A stretch of DNA of 64,000 nt from assembly GCF_000711695.1 (NCBI RefSeq), contig NW_013546949.1, positions 1 through 64,000 on the forward strand. Reading direction: 5' to 3'. Source of the DNA: Tilletiaria anomala UBC 951. Lineage: Eukaryota; Basidiomycota; Exobasidiomycetes; Georgefischeriales; Tilletiariaceae. The position numbers and the translations under genes are program-made. Below, in pieces: positions 50,143 to 63,751 of this stretch (positions within the stretch are counted from its first letter, which is position 1; every line of letters starts with the position of its first letter). Under the pieces are notes generated by a model. The model was not told the DNA's origin. It saw only the letters and a list, made by a program, of their open reading frames with translations, and did no database searches.

Positions 50143-51400
50143 ATGCTCGTCAGTTACTCTGACTCGGAGTCGGAAGGCGAGCCGAGCTTGAAGTCGGAGA
50201 CCGTGATAGTAAGCCATACGGCGGCATCATCCGTATCAGATACTAAGATTATCAAGAGACCCAGTCACTCGTGCTCGCAACCCCCGGATGAGGTCACAGA
50301 CCCGCTGACAAAGGAGAGAAAGAGGAGGTACGTCTGGACGATCCATCTGCTGTACCGACCTCGATTCGTAATTGACGCCGGTCTGATCGGCACAGGAAGC
50401 TCCCAGTCGTTGACCTCTCCGGAAACGGTGCGAAGGATGGGAGCAGTGCAGAGATGCTCCCAGCCATGAAATGCAAGGGAGACTGGCTTTGCCATGCCTT
50501 TCTAGAAGTCCACGCCCGTGCTGATCTGACAAGTCTCCTCCACAAGGCCAGCAAAGATGGCCGATCGCAATTGCAAGGCATCCGCGAGGTGCGCTCGGCA
50601 AGGTTTTCAGTGCCCAACCGCTGCGTCTCCCAGCTAATCATTCCCCTCAATATGTCCTCTCGCAGACCGAGATCCGACAGGGAGAAAGTACTCTGCACGT
50701 TTCTCTGACGCGGCCGATACTAGTACGCCCACACGAGCGGCAGTCGTTCGTATTGATTGTTAAGGAAGCGCTGAATGACGTTGCCGCGTGAGTGCACCGT
50801 GACTTACGGGATGCAACTTCTGCTGAACCTATATCTTTCTCTTCACGGACTGCATTAGTTCGACGGTCTCTTTTGCCCGATTCGCACATCTGATCAATGA
50901 GGATGAGTCCAGAGGGTTTATCGCGGTCGAGATCAGTGTGGGCCACGACGAGGTGAGCGAGACATTATGCGTGCTTGCATTCCCCCTGGCGTCTTTCGAA
51001 TGAGTGCTGATACCATGTTGTAACATGGCCGGCTTCTATGCGGCTCTTACTACACTTGGCTACATGCGCACAATGCATTTTATAGCTGCAGACAATGAGC
51101 AGCCGCCTCGATTCGTACTTGCGCACCGCATTCAAGGCGCGGCCATATTACGCAGCAAAGCGCTTCCATTTTAGCTTCTTGACCGCCGATCTCTCCACCT
51201 CTTGTGCACCCGTCAAGGATGGAACGACCCATGACAAACTGGTGAAGGCGCAGATGCTGAGCGGCCTGGCGCGAGATCTCGAGGGCAGGTACGGCCCCTC
51301 GCTGCGTGCACTGCCCCCGTTGCGTCTGTCGAGGCTCGGCATTCGTGTCGGCAGTCAGGTACATTGGGTCACCCTAGTTCATGTTCACACTTCAATGTAA
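50143..51400 (+). CDS. USB1: U6 snRNA 3'-end phosphodiesterase Usb1/Mpn1
   Basis: Five exons (50143-50327, 50396-50588, 50666-50787, 50859-50952, 51092-51400) join in frame to 300 residues, the usual size. The start MLVSYSDSESEGE is the typical acidic opening of the family. Landmarks are RKLPVVDLSG, GDWLCHAFLEV, the first HxS motif in STLHVSLTRP, LINEDESRGFIAVEIS with VGHDE, and KARPYYAAKRFHFSFLTAD with the second HxS motif (HFS). The two HxS motifs form the 2H-phosphoesterase active site that trims the U6 snRNA oligo-U tail and leaves a protected end. The last residues after RLGIRVGSQ are unlike the family and a GTACAT donor sits there, so an extra short 3' exon is possible. It converges with the complex I gene. 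Confidence 0.9.
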
Positions 51401-51643
51401 AGGAAAATGGAATCGCAGATCAGGATGAGGGCATTGTGCGGCTCCGCTGTGGCGGGATATCATGATACATCTGCTCCCTATATTTATCTTTCTCCAAGAA
51501 GCCAGGTCAACGCACGGCGATGGACATAGCTTCGGGGTGGAGCCCCTGTGCAACCTCGATCTCACACAAGCACCGCCGTGCGTATCCACACATGGCACAT
51601 GGCAGTCAGAAGAATCGCAATTCACGTGCTGCAACTTTCTACA

Positions 51644-53549
51644 TTAACGGTCGACCTCGCCTGTTCGCACAGGTTGAAAGGGTCAAGTTAGCAAGTGTGA
51701 TTTCACTGAGCGAGGCCACGGCAGAAGACTTACCAAATACTTTTAGGAGGGAAGCAGAAGGAGTTGCAAAAGGGAACGCGTAAGTTTTGTCAGATCGTGG
51801 ATCATGCATCAAGACACAGTTTGGTTGCTGCTGTGACTCACCAAGGTCCATCGTACCGATGATGGCAACCTGAAGATACGGGGGGAGGGTGTCAGTGACA
51901 AATCAATACCGGACAAGCTGGAACGACTTCAGTACGCACCATGTCCGGAAGGTAGTGGTGGCGCGCGAGCATGTCAGCACCAGCAAGGTGGGCAAAGCCC
52001 GGTGCGCGGATCTTGCACCTGTACGGCCGGTTGGATCCATCCGAGACAAGGTAGACTGCCATCTCCCCCTTTGGCGCTTCGATCGCGCTGTACGTCTCAC
52101 CCGGCGGGACTGCATATCCTTCAGAGAAGAGCTTGAAATGATGAATGAGCGACTCCATGCTCTCCTTCATGTTGGCACGCGGCGGCGGAACCAGCTTGTG
52201 GTCGTCAACTTTGATCTGGCCGGCCGGCATCTTGTTCAGGCACTGCTCGATGATGCGCAGAGACTGTCGGAACTCCTCCACACGGCACAGGTACCGATCA
52301 TAGCAGTCACCGTTCTTGCCGACTGGGACGTCGAACTCGACCTGGTCGTACGCGTCATAGGGCTGGACCTTGCGAATGTCCCAAGGGATGCCGCTGCCAC
52401 GCAACATGACACCGGTGAAGCCATAGTTCAGCGCGTCTTCGGCTGACACCTTTCCGATACCGATAGTGCGTTCCTTCCAAATACGGTTGTTCGTGACAAC
52501 CTCCTCGATCTCGTCAATGCGCGAGCTGAACTGGACCGCCCAGGTGAAGATGTCGTCCAGCAGCCCAACAGGCAGGTCATACGCAACACCGCCAGGCCGG
52601 ACGTACGCAGCGTGGAGTCGCGCGCCGGACACACGCTCGTAGAACTCCATCAGCTTTTCACGCTCCTCGAAACCCCAAAGGAAAGGTGTGAGACCTCCGA
52701 CGTCCATGACCTACAGGAGAAAAATAATCGAGCGTTAGCATCGGGTGAGCCGGGAGCAGGATTGCACGCTTCGTCGACGGTGCTGGACTCACGTGGGAGA
52801 GAACAGCCATAAAGTGGTTCAGGATACGCGTGATCTCGCCGAACATGGTTCGAATCCACTTGGCGCCTGTAGCATCAATGAACCAAGCGAAATCAGCATT
52901 CGTGCAGCTTATTTGCTCCTGGTACCACCACTCACGCTCGGGAACCTCGATGTTGAGAAGCTTCTCAACGGCGCGCGAGTAGCACAGCTCGTTGGTCATC
53001 ATGGAAACGTAGTCGAGTCGGTCAAAGTAGGGTAGGGCCTGTGTGTAGGTCTTGTATTCGATAAGCTTCTCAGTCCCGCGGTGCAGCAGCCCGACATGTG
53101 GATCTGTCCGCAGGATTTCCTCCCCGTTGAGCTCCAGGATTAGGCGCAGTACACCGTGTGCAGCCGGGTGCTGAGGACTGCAGAAGTGGAAAACATGATC
53201 GGTCAGCTGGGACCCGCCCAGAAGACGCAAGCATCCAGGAGACGTACCCAAAGTTGACAGTAAAGTGCCTTAGGGCGGCCTCCTTCCTGGTGCCACCCTC
53301 AGCGAGAATCTCTTGAGCGCTCTTGTAGTGCAGGTCCTCGACCAGGTGCGTGGAAATGGCATGACTGCTAGTCGCAGCTGCTTTGACCTGAGGCCTGGTG
53401 CTTTGCGGATCTGCCTCGCTGGCCAAGGATCGGCGGAAGGAGGGTGCGCCGACAGCGACAAGCCGCGAGCCGGTGGTCGCAGCAAGGACGCTCGGACGAG
53501 CGCCTATTGCGCTCCTAGCGGCGCCTCGAAGGAGCTGAGGGCTGATCAT
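51644..53549 (-). CDS. NUO49: Complex I 49 kDa subunit (NDUFS2/Nuo49), mitochondrial
   Basis: Six exons (53549-53248, 53177-52793, 52710-51940, 51869-51842, 51739-51734, 51660-51644) give 502 residues in one clean frame. The N-terminus ([20 protein letters not shown]) is a mitochondrial targeting sequence. The mature part has [20 protein letters not shown], the [20 protein letters not shown] block, [16 protein letters not shown], and the C-terminus [16 protein letters not shown], all highly conserved. With the PSST subunit it forms the ubiquinone-binding pocket of respiratory complex I. The three last exons are tiny (28, 6 and 17 bases) and all split in phase with standard donors and acceptors. 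The 6-base exon TATTTG supplies the V-F junction of the conserved tail. Its 3' end faces USB1. Confidence 0.97.
51734..51739 (-). other. NUO49: 6-base coding micro-exon of the complex I 49 kDa gene
   Basis: Reverse-strand TATTTG is bounded by an acceptor (CCTAAAAG) and a perfect donor (GTAAGT). Phase 1 on both sides turns G|TA TTT G|GC into Val-Phe-Gly, giving the invariant tail DLVFGEVDR. Skipping it would delete Val-Phe but keep frame. Reading through would hit a stop soon after. Confidence 0.9.
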
Positions 53550-53956
53550 GGCGAGCGTTGTGCGTGCTTGCTTTGCTGGAGCAACAGCCTCTGCCTTGCT
53601 CTGCTCCAGGCGCCAGCTATCAGCGGGTCGCTGAAGATATCTTGTTAGAGAGGAGTGACGGGCTGCAAGGCAGGAAGCTAGCAACCTGCTCGCGCAAGAA
53701 TCTGTAAATTCCACCAGCCTGGTAACTTACTTTTGGGAAATGCACCAACCCTAATCCGATTGCCCCATTCCTTAGCTGTGACTGTCAGTTTGCTCACTCT
53801 TGATTCCGGTCGTGGTTCTCGTGGGGAGCTCATTGTTTCAAGTTACCTCGTCGGCGTCAACCCGACGTTATTCAAACCTTCCATCTTGCAGTGTCGTAAT
53901 ACCTCCTGACGCACGGTGAATCGGTATGTGCTTGGTAAGACTGTCACACGGGCATG
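53550..53956. promoter_or_regulatory. Upstream region of the complex I gene
   Basis: About 400 bases lie between the complex I start and a relic on the other strand. No specific element was recognised. Confidence 0.4.
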
Positions 53957-54814
53957 GCAGGTCTGAATGCAGCGGCGGCTCAGCTGCGGCAGGAGCTTGC
54001 TTCAGGCAAACTCATCGTCTCAACCTTAGTGTACTATGCAAGTTCGGGACGGGCGGCATTGCGCAAGGGCTTCAAGGTGTTCAGTCTATTTCACTCCTGT
54101 TGATATCGCTCATTGTTCCTCCACGCCTGACATTTTGTGAAGATCGCAACATGCACTTTACATGACTACGGTGGCATCCAAGCTTGGCGGTCCTGACCTA
54201 GGTGTGGCTGGCTTGAGCAAGATGGCGTCGAGCGCCGCCATGCTCGCGGAACTGAGCGACGCCACGAGCAGCGATAGCAGCAGCACGGCCTCTGTTGCTT
54301 AGCCTGCTCCAGTTCCAGTGATCATCGACGCCGACACGGGCTATGGCAGCTCGCTGTGCTGCGCGCGGACATTCACTATGTACGCGCGCGTCGGGGTAGC
54401 GGCGCTGTACGTTGAGGGTCACGTGTAATTGAAGCGCTAGGGAAACCTGATGGTCAAGCAAGTTGTCCTTCGTCGAAGCGATCAAGACCGAAGGAGACGT
54501 TCGCAAGGTGGTTGCAAGCACTGCATCCTACACCGTATTTAATCAACCTCGTTCCTGGTGGCGGCTAGAAGTCGAACTGATGCGTGGACGAGATTCAAGC
54601 GCTCGGGTTCAAGATTGCCATCTTCCCGGCTCTGCACCTCCCTGTACGTACGGCGATATCGAAGGCGCTGGACAGCCTGATGGCGGACGGCAAGGATCCC
54701 GCCTGCGACGGACATCAGGGAGGTATTCATGATGTCTTCGATGAGATGGGCTTGAAAGAGGCGATGGCGCTGGACGCTGCGGCAGGAGCAGAGTTCCTCG
54801 AGCATGCGCAGTAG
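53957..54814 (+). pseudogene. Broken isocitrate-lyase/PEP-mutase superfamily gene
   Basis: Pieces follow the family order in changing frames. NAAAAQLRQELASGKLIV comes first, then MTTVASKLGGPDLGVAGL, the metal-site block VPVIIDADTGYG with YARVGVAALYVEGHV, and the C-terminal ALGFKIAIFPALHLPVRT and GIHDVFDEMGLKEAM. Intact members are 2-methylisocitrate lyases, oxaloacetases or PEP phosphonomutase-like enzymes that cleave or form C-C or C-P bonds next to a carboxylate. Here the stretch between the active-site loop and the C-terminal helices (about 60-80 residues) is missing or scrambled and at least three in-frame stops or shifts separate the blocks. The introns one would expect do not explain the breaks. 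It is therefore a host gene relic, not a working enzyme. Confidence 0.85.
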
Positions 54815-55400
54815 CTCGCGGTGCGGACCCTTTGCGATGGGTCGCCAGTCCTGTACTTCACATTAGCATATTTATGAATTGCGTGCCGTTGGTGTCCATC
54901 GCTACTTGGGAGCAACCCTAAAGTGTGATGTGCGCGATATGCTGGACTAACTAGCGCAGACGACAGACGCGCGGGGCGTGCGCCTCTCTGGCCGCAGCAC
55001 TGGAGGAGTCAGTAGCCATTGCTGCTCATGCGGAGGAGCATATCCACCCAACTCAACCACTCTCGCCATGGGTGGGCGTCGTCGTGGTGCTGTGGTTTGG
55101 TCTAAACGGCTCTCATTCGTTTACGTCGTCCTGGGGTGCTTGCTCTCTACCTGTTGGGTTTACTCTCGTACCCCTTCAAGGCACTCCGGTCATCAGTGCT
55201 GCAACGCAAAGACAGAGGCGACTCGACGAAGGGTGCAGCGCCAGGAGCGACGAACATTCAAACACGTTGGTTATGCCGAGCACTGCTCAAGTCTCAACAT
55301 CGCGACGATAGGATCGACCACCATCGTTCGGCTTCCCATCTGACAACTCGCCGCAGCATACACTCTCCTTCCTCAACAAGAGTGGAAACGGAGGGCTACG
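54815..55400. promoter_or_regulatory. Upstream region of the NDR kinase gene
   Basis: About 585 bases lie between the relic and the kinase start. Several overlapping short frames here have no motifs. No clear TATA box is present. Confidence 0.4.
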
Positions 55401-57810
<2,410 letters not shown>

Positions 57811-58054
57811 AATTTTGGCACCAATCTTGACCAGATCAAGGCGCACGTTCGAGGGTAGCTCTGCTGGACTCGGATTTTCCGGCGCCTTTATTTCACGGCA
57901 GATCGAGTGCCTGACGCAACACGCTTCCGTCCGTTCACGAAGAGGCTGGCAAGCGTGCGGACCTTTTCAAAGACACCTTATCAAATTCTGTAATATACCA
58001 TCCACTGCAAGCATTGGCATACATCCATGGGACATCTCTGATGCGACACCACTG

Positions 58055-59573
58055 TCATCGAGAATTGAAGAGGTCGTCCTCGTCCTGTTCGACCGCTGCG
58101 CTTGCTTGCGGGGCTTGTGCGTCGACCTCACCTTCATCACCTTCTTGAGGGGAAGACGCCGTCTCGTCTGAATCGGCGCCAATCTTCGAAGCATCACCAT
58201 CAAGGATACGCGAGACGCTCACCGGGGTGCTGGTAGGCTTGAGTTTACGAACGGGAAAAGTGCGCGCCAAAGCCTGCGGCCAATCTTTCGTTTCGCACCA
58301 TCCAAGCAGGATGTCAAAGACTTGATTCACCGTCAGTACTTTGCGCGTCTCCAGCTTCCTCCCATCTGGTAGTTGCAAATTCTTTTCATTAATAGGCAAC
58401 CGTGCGGTTGCGAACCCGAGGGCTTCTGCTTTGCGCGCACAAAGATTCTAGAAGATGATAGGCTCAGCGTCAGTGTCGGGCCGAAAGCTAGGAGCCAAGG
58501 GTTCGGGCGTAGGTCGCTCACTTTGTATCGATTCTTGTCTACAATACCCCCAATAACAAACGTCTTGCCTTCCTCGAGCACTTCTAGAGTGTGGGGGGAA
58601 TCAGCGGTCAAGTATATGACATCTTCGCGGCGTAGCCTACGCTGACGGAGCGCTTGATGTTGCTTTGGGGAATGCTTGCCTCCAAGCTCATTCAGGAACT
58701 TCAGCGGGACTTGTGGTTGGAGCCCCTCGCCTTCAGAGCCCTCTTTGGTCAGCAAGTCCTCGACACCTCCCGCTTCGAGAATGGCAAGATGCTTCCATCG
58801 TTTCCAGACTCCTTTCCAAGCGCTCTGCATTCTCTGACCAAGCGCAGAATCCAGGATCTTCTCAGATGCTATTGGGGCCCTCGCTTTCGGCGGTAACTGG
58901 AGCTGTTTGGCCTCGGCAAATGAAGTTCCCGGATGAGACCCGTGGCCCACGATATATAAGTTGTCGACGGGGTATGATGAGCGTCTCTGGGACGAGTAGA
59001 TGTGGCTGAGCTGGGAAGACAAGGAGACGATCTCCTGCGGTAGCAAGATGGATTGGTGTCAATTACGATTTGCTACTCGCCACTGCACATTCGGATGCTA
59101 TCGTGAGACAGTATGCACACCTTTTCTACCATCAGTTCGTCAAATCCGAAGTCTAGCACAACGGAGATATTGTAGGGTCGGACAGGCTGTTGTGCTAACT
59201 GCTTGCCCTTTCCCTTGAGCTCGTCTTCTGATATGCGACCATTGGCGACCTCAATTTTCTTTTGTTCCCAGAATTCCTGCTTCCGTTGCTTTTTGCGCGC
59301 CCTCTCGGCTTGTCGTTTGATCAGCTTGACTTCCTCAAATCTTGCTCTCTTAAGTGCTTTCTTTTGCTGAGTTTTGGACAAGACCGCGTCGGCCCCCACA
59401 GCAGCGCTAGAGTTCCCTGAAGCTTCGCCCACCTGATCGCGGGACCCTTCTTGCGTAGAGGAAGGTCCCGCATTCTCTGTATCTACAGGCTGCTCTGGCT
59501 CCCCCTGCAGGGAGTGTGACGGGGTAGGACTCGTTTGCGTTATCATGCTTTGTTGCTCGTTATTGTTGCCCAT
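58055..59573 (-). CDS. TRM10: tRNA (guanine-9-N1)-methyltransferase Trm10
   Basis: Three exons run from ATG at 59573 (MGNNNEQQSMITQTSP) to a stop at 58055. A basic coiled coil (KLIKRQAERARKKQRKQEFW) precedes the SPOUT methyltransferase domain: ISVVLDFGFDELMVEKEIVS across an intron, SQLSHIYSSQRRS, VIYLTADSPHTLEVLEEGKT, and VIGGIVDKNRYKNLC across the next intron, then TARLPINEK and LTVNQVFDILLGW. These are the Trm10 landmarks, including the Asp in the NKxxxxxxKxxxLGxxTARLP-type C-terminal part. It methylates N1 of G9 in tRNAs using SAM. An insert of about 50 residues (LLTKEGSEGEGLQPQV region) is longer than in yeast. The tail is acidic. It converges with the NDR kinase gene. Confidence 0.93.
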
Positions 59574-60171
59574 GTCTTGGGCGAATTCTCTCGCCTCTTG
59601 CTGTGTGGACAGCTCAAATCCTTGCAACAGTCGTGAGTCTCAATTGGAAAGTAGTACAGTTTCCGATTATCGTCAACTTGTGTTGGCATCGCTTCTTCCA
59701 ATAGATGGGGCTTTGAAGCACTAAAACCTGGACGGGTTGTCAATGACGGTGCCGATTGCTTTTCGAAGGCCTTCAACAAAATGCCGATCGCGTCTCGAAA
59801 AATAAAAGGTGTTTTCTGCGAAGAGGCTGCCGAAGGTAGAGGTTCCGTTCGGACGCACATTGCAATCAAGAATTCCGAGGTGCACGCCGTGCATCCACGA
59901 CACCTAACCGCACCATTTACATTCGTGCGAGTACATGAATATTGAGCAAGAATACAGTCAGATAGGCAGGCCGCCATGCTACGGGTGATTTGGCTGCCCT
60001 TGATGTGCTTCACTACAGCAGTTAAGCGTCAAATTCACGAGTCACGACCAGCACATCTCTGCGATCGGCAGGACACTGTTCCGGTTGTTCGAGATCACGT
60101 CGCAGTTGCAGTCGGCCGACTGGCCTTGAGATGGGGTCTAGAAGATGAGCTGCTCGCCAAATGTGCAGCAT
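59574..60171. other. Upstream region of TRM10
   Basis: About 600 bases lie between TRM10 and the next minus-strand gene. A 156-codon minus-strand frame overlapping it has no recognisable domain and non-coding-like composition, so I do not call it a gene. Confidence 0.4.
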
Positions 60172-61223
60172 TCAATCGTCGTCTGAGTCAAAGTGTACAT
60201 TCTCCATCTGGGCTACTGCCTCTGCCTCCTCCTCCTCCTTTCTTCGCAGTCTTTCCCGCTCCTCTCTGCTATATAATGACCAGTCGATCTCCTCTCCGTC
60301 GGCTTCGTCGCCCTTTCCAGCTGCAGACTCAACTATGGTGCCTTTTGCGAAGAGTTCCTTTCCAGAGGGTTTAGTTTTCCAGCGCTTGTGCTCTTCGCGC
60401 TCCTTGGCAGTCATGCCCTTGAGCTTTTCTTCTTCTTGCTTGGCCTGTTCTGTCCGCCGCTCAGCTTCGAACTTTCTTCGCCATTCCATAAAGCGTTCGG
60501 TCGTCACTGCAGTTCCTCGAAACTTTTCCTGCTCAGCCTGGACAAATTTGCGAATCGAGCACGCGGGTCAAGTCAAAATGGAAACATGCACTCGCAACCG
60601 ACGCCGTGCGGGCTCACCTCCAGCTCTGCCTCTCTACGCGCCGTCTCATCTCTTTCCTTGGCCTCTTTTTGCCGGTGTATCCAATCCGTAAGACTTTCGC
60701 GCATGTGCGACGCCAAAGTGAAGACCATGGCCATCCCGAGAGACTCCTCAGCCTAGCAATTGTGGTCGCGTCAGATCACAATGTCGCGTTGCAAGGTTTC
60801 AAAACGTGGTGCATCATGTATAAGGCTCACAACAGCTTTGAGGTCTTTCAGCATCTCTTCTCTTGCTTGCTCATCGATCGTATCTCCCGCGCTCTCCAGC
60901 TTCAGATTAGGTACTTCGTCGGGATACCCAGGCGTGTACTTGACATTCAAATATAGTCGGAATGCCTCTTCCCTGCCTTCTGGCTCTTCATCCCCATTGG
61001 TGGCGTTCGAAGGAGCTGCTGAGATGTCATCTTCAGAGTCTATTCGAATGCGCAACTCGTCTTCGGATATCTCTGAATGGTAGTGAGGCAGAGGTGGTGA
61101 AAGATCAGGAAGTATACGAGACGATCATTCGACGCGACCATGATGCTCACTCTCGAGTTCATCCACGTAGATGCTTTCGAGAGCTTCGAGCTCTTCTGTA
61201 GTCACTTCCTCGAATGTGGACAT
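60172..61223 (-). CDS. GIR2: GIR2/RWDD1 family (DRG-binding RWD protein)
   Basis: The start ATG is at 61223-61221 (MSTFEEVTTEELEALESIYV), and about four exons run to a stop at 60172. The N-terminal RWD domain has the EELEALESIY opening, KYTPGYPDEVPNLKLE across exons and the ...REEMLKDLKAVV helix. Then comes GMAMVFTLASHMRESLTDWI. The C-terminal part is a charged coil (KFRGTAVTTERFMEWRRKFE) followed by an acidic tail ending HFDSDDD. This order matches Gir2/RWDD1, which binds the DRG2/Rbg2 translation GTPase and, in yeast, Gcn1. It likely tunes ribosome-linked signalling. Confidence 0.9.
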
Positions 61224-62125
61224 TGTTCAACCGCCTTGCAAAAGTGAAGAATCTCGTCGACGGTAAGTTTTGGGATGTGAAGCCGACAAAATTGAGTGGC
61301 CAGGTCCCAAATATGCGAGACTGTATTCGTCGCGGTTGAAAATGAAGAGCTTTAAGTGCAGCAGGCTACTATCCAATACTTCCCTTGAGTGGCTTGGATG
61401 TTAGTAAACAGCCTGCTTCCTGTTTCTGCCTCTCTACGGTTAATGGAAAGCGCCCCGTCGTCCATCGATCGCTCTGTCTGTCTGTCTTTCTGTCTCGAAA
61501 GGTACAGGATACAGAATCGAGGTTTGAGTCACATTCGACTTCGAGAATGAGAGTCGTGAATAACACCTGGGGCTTATGTAATTGAAATGCCTTACGGTTA
61601 TAGCATACGCGGTTACTTGGTTGGCCCCTCGATTCAATTTTGGAGTTGCCGGTCCAGAGTGCTGACCAGGAATCACCAATCCAGGCCATCATTGCCTTGA
61701 ATGGCGTAGAGACGCACCGCTATTTGCTCCCTTCATATGAAGCATAAAAAACGGTCCAAGGCCATGTACGTGCGTCTGCATGAAGTCTACGGCGCAGCCC
61801 TTACAGCAATGGTTTGCTTGCGTGCCGAAAAGTTAACAATCAGGCGGAGAGCACGGTGAAGATCCGGCTTCAAATTATTTCTACGGGTGCGTCGAAAATG
61901 TCTCATATCCCTGAACGTTAATCCTTCCTAGCATCTTCAGCAGCTTCAGACGCCCAAAGGAACAGTGCTAGCCTCTATCGTCTGTACGGATCCGTCTTGT
62001 AAATGTTTGAAGGCCCAGCTTGCCGGGGGGGGGGGGATGGGGGGCATGCGCAAATTTTTTATCTCTAAGGTTCTTCTATGAAGCGACTGCGGTGATGGAG
62101 CGTCGAGGAGGGGCTATATCGAAAG
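61224..62125. other. Intergenic region with short repeats
   Basis: No gene is seen. It includes a CTGT microsatellite near 61471-61496 and a G run at 62025-62036. Confidence 0.4.
62025..62036. repeat. Homopolymer run of 12 G
   Basis: Twelve consecutive G followed by ATGGGGGG. The tract could form a quadruplex with the next G run and is a likely site of sequencing error or slippage. Confidence 0.8.
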
Positions 62126-63750
62126 TCACGCCTTAGCAGCCGATCGTGAAGAATGGGTCCTCAGCAAAAGAGTTAGCATATGGTGCATTCTTGCGAAGCG
62201 AGTGTACACGGCGTTTTGTTTCAGGAACGATACTTCAAGTTCTACCTCGCCAGAGCGTGTCATCCTCATTTCTTCCTGGTGCACCTGTGGATTTCTGAGC
62301 TCCAAGGGCGAGCACGGACTAAGTTTTTTCAATGCCTGGAACAGCGATGGCCAGGGGGACAATTGCGCAGAAGGAGGCTGAGACGCAGAGGGCAGACAGA
62401 AACATCCTGGTCCCCGCCATGCAATGCGTGTCATGCTCCGAGACGGCCGTCACCTCAGCCCAAGGAGCGGTACAGTGGCGGTATTTGAGATTGTTTTTCT
62501 TCTGTACTCACGCCTGAAGTCATACACAAGCACTGCTCCAGTCTCCGCGGCGCCCGGCATACACTACGCTGCGGCAAGAATGGTGGCATATGAAATGAAC
62601 ATGAATAAGAGTAATTTTCGAAAGAGCTTGCGTGGACGAACAACGACACTGGGGATATTCATGGGTGGAAAGAAATTTGCCCTAGTCATTGTCGATCCTG
62701 CAGGTCGTGACGGCACCGATGCCGGCTTCCGTCACTATACGTTCCCCTTCCCCGCTTTCTGTCTAAAATGGTGTATCTGCGGGTTCGTCAGGTCGATAAA
62801 CCTGCTGCTGAGTTTGGTTATTTCGTTCTTGCGGACTGGTACTAACGCGTTTGCTGAACTTTCGACGGCGGCCGATGCTTGGCGAGTCCAAAACCAAATT
62901 GATGCGTTGCCCTCAATGGTGCGGAGATTTACTCGAATGTCTTAGATTATTCCCAATGCACCTCGTTGTGTTAAAATGGCGATGACGACGGCGCCGACCC
63001 AAGCAGAAAAGCCAATTGTATTGTAGTAAAAGCCATGCAATGATTCGACGAAGCAAGTCATCGATATCTGTCTGTCAGCAGACACATCCAGAAAAGTGGT
63101 CTCGGCTGACTCATGATCCCAAGTGGCTAGGTCCTCAACAAACATATCTTAGTTCAGGCCAGATTGCTCGTACTGTTTTGACTACGCGGCGTAGCGACGG
63201 AGCGCAGCATTAGTGTCGACGAGTAAAATGCCTCCCACGACGAGGACAGAGGTTATCAGGAGTATTTATCACTGGAAAGCAACAAGGGTCAAGCTTCTCG
63301 AGCGAGCAACGGCGCCAGAAAGCACGGATGTCCAAGAGTGTACTCACAAGAAGAAACGATAAGTTTCACACCCAAGGCCGCGACAACACCAGAAACTAAG
63401 CTGCACTTGCGCTCCGCTTCCTTTGATAATGATATTCCCATAAGTCCATATATGCCACCCTTTGCAAACGCAAGCCCAAAAGCGAACCATGATTGTGCGC
63501 AACGCAGAGAAATCCACGGGTAAAGATGCCTGGCGGTTCAAAGCCAGCATCTGCAGTGTAGATGATAAAGCCGTTTGAGCTTGTCAATCTCGCTAGAGAC
63601 CAAAGTTGTAGTTCAAATGGATGTGCCAAGGGAGAAGTGCTTCAGTCGTTCTGGTGCAGGACAGAATTAGATGTTTTTGAAAACATCCATCGAAAAGTGG
63701 GCAAGTGTATACGCTTACAATCCAAAGAGTTATAAGCCGTAGGCGCCGCA
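62126..63750 (-). other. Unresolved membrane-protein-like segments
   Basis: Several hydrophobic stretches occur on the minus strand in different frames: TANIFVLMCGAYG near 63.76 kb, FAKGGIYGLMGISL and LVSGVVAALGVKLIVSS near 63.45 kb, ITSVLVVGGILLVD near 63.25 kb, IGFSAWVGAVVIAIL near 62.98 kb, and MFLSALCVSASFCAIVPLAI near 62.38 kb. Donor-like GTGAGT sites sit after some. They may be exons of one multi-spanning membrane protein, but I could not join them in one frame, and in-frame stops suggest decay. I recognise no family and assign no function. Confidence 0.25.
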
Positions 63751-63751
63751 C

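Noticed and set aside
59543-60013. 156-codon minus-strand frame between GIR2 and TRM10
   Set aside because: No domain, odd composition, and it overlaps the TRM10 start in another frame.
62424-62945. 173-codon plus-strand frame
   Set aside because: It has no recognised domain, its start is uncertain, and hydrophobic coding-like segments lie on the opposite strand.
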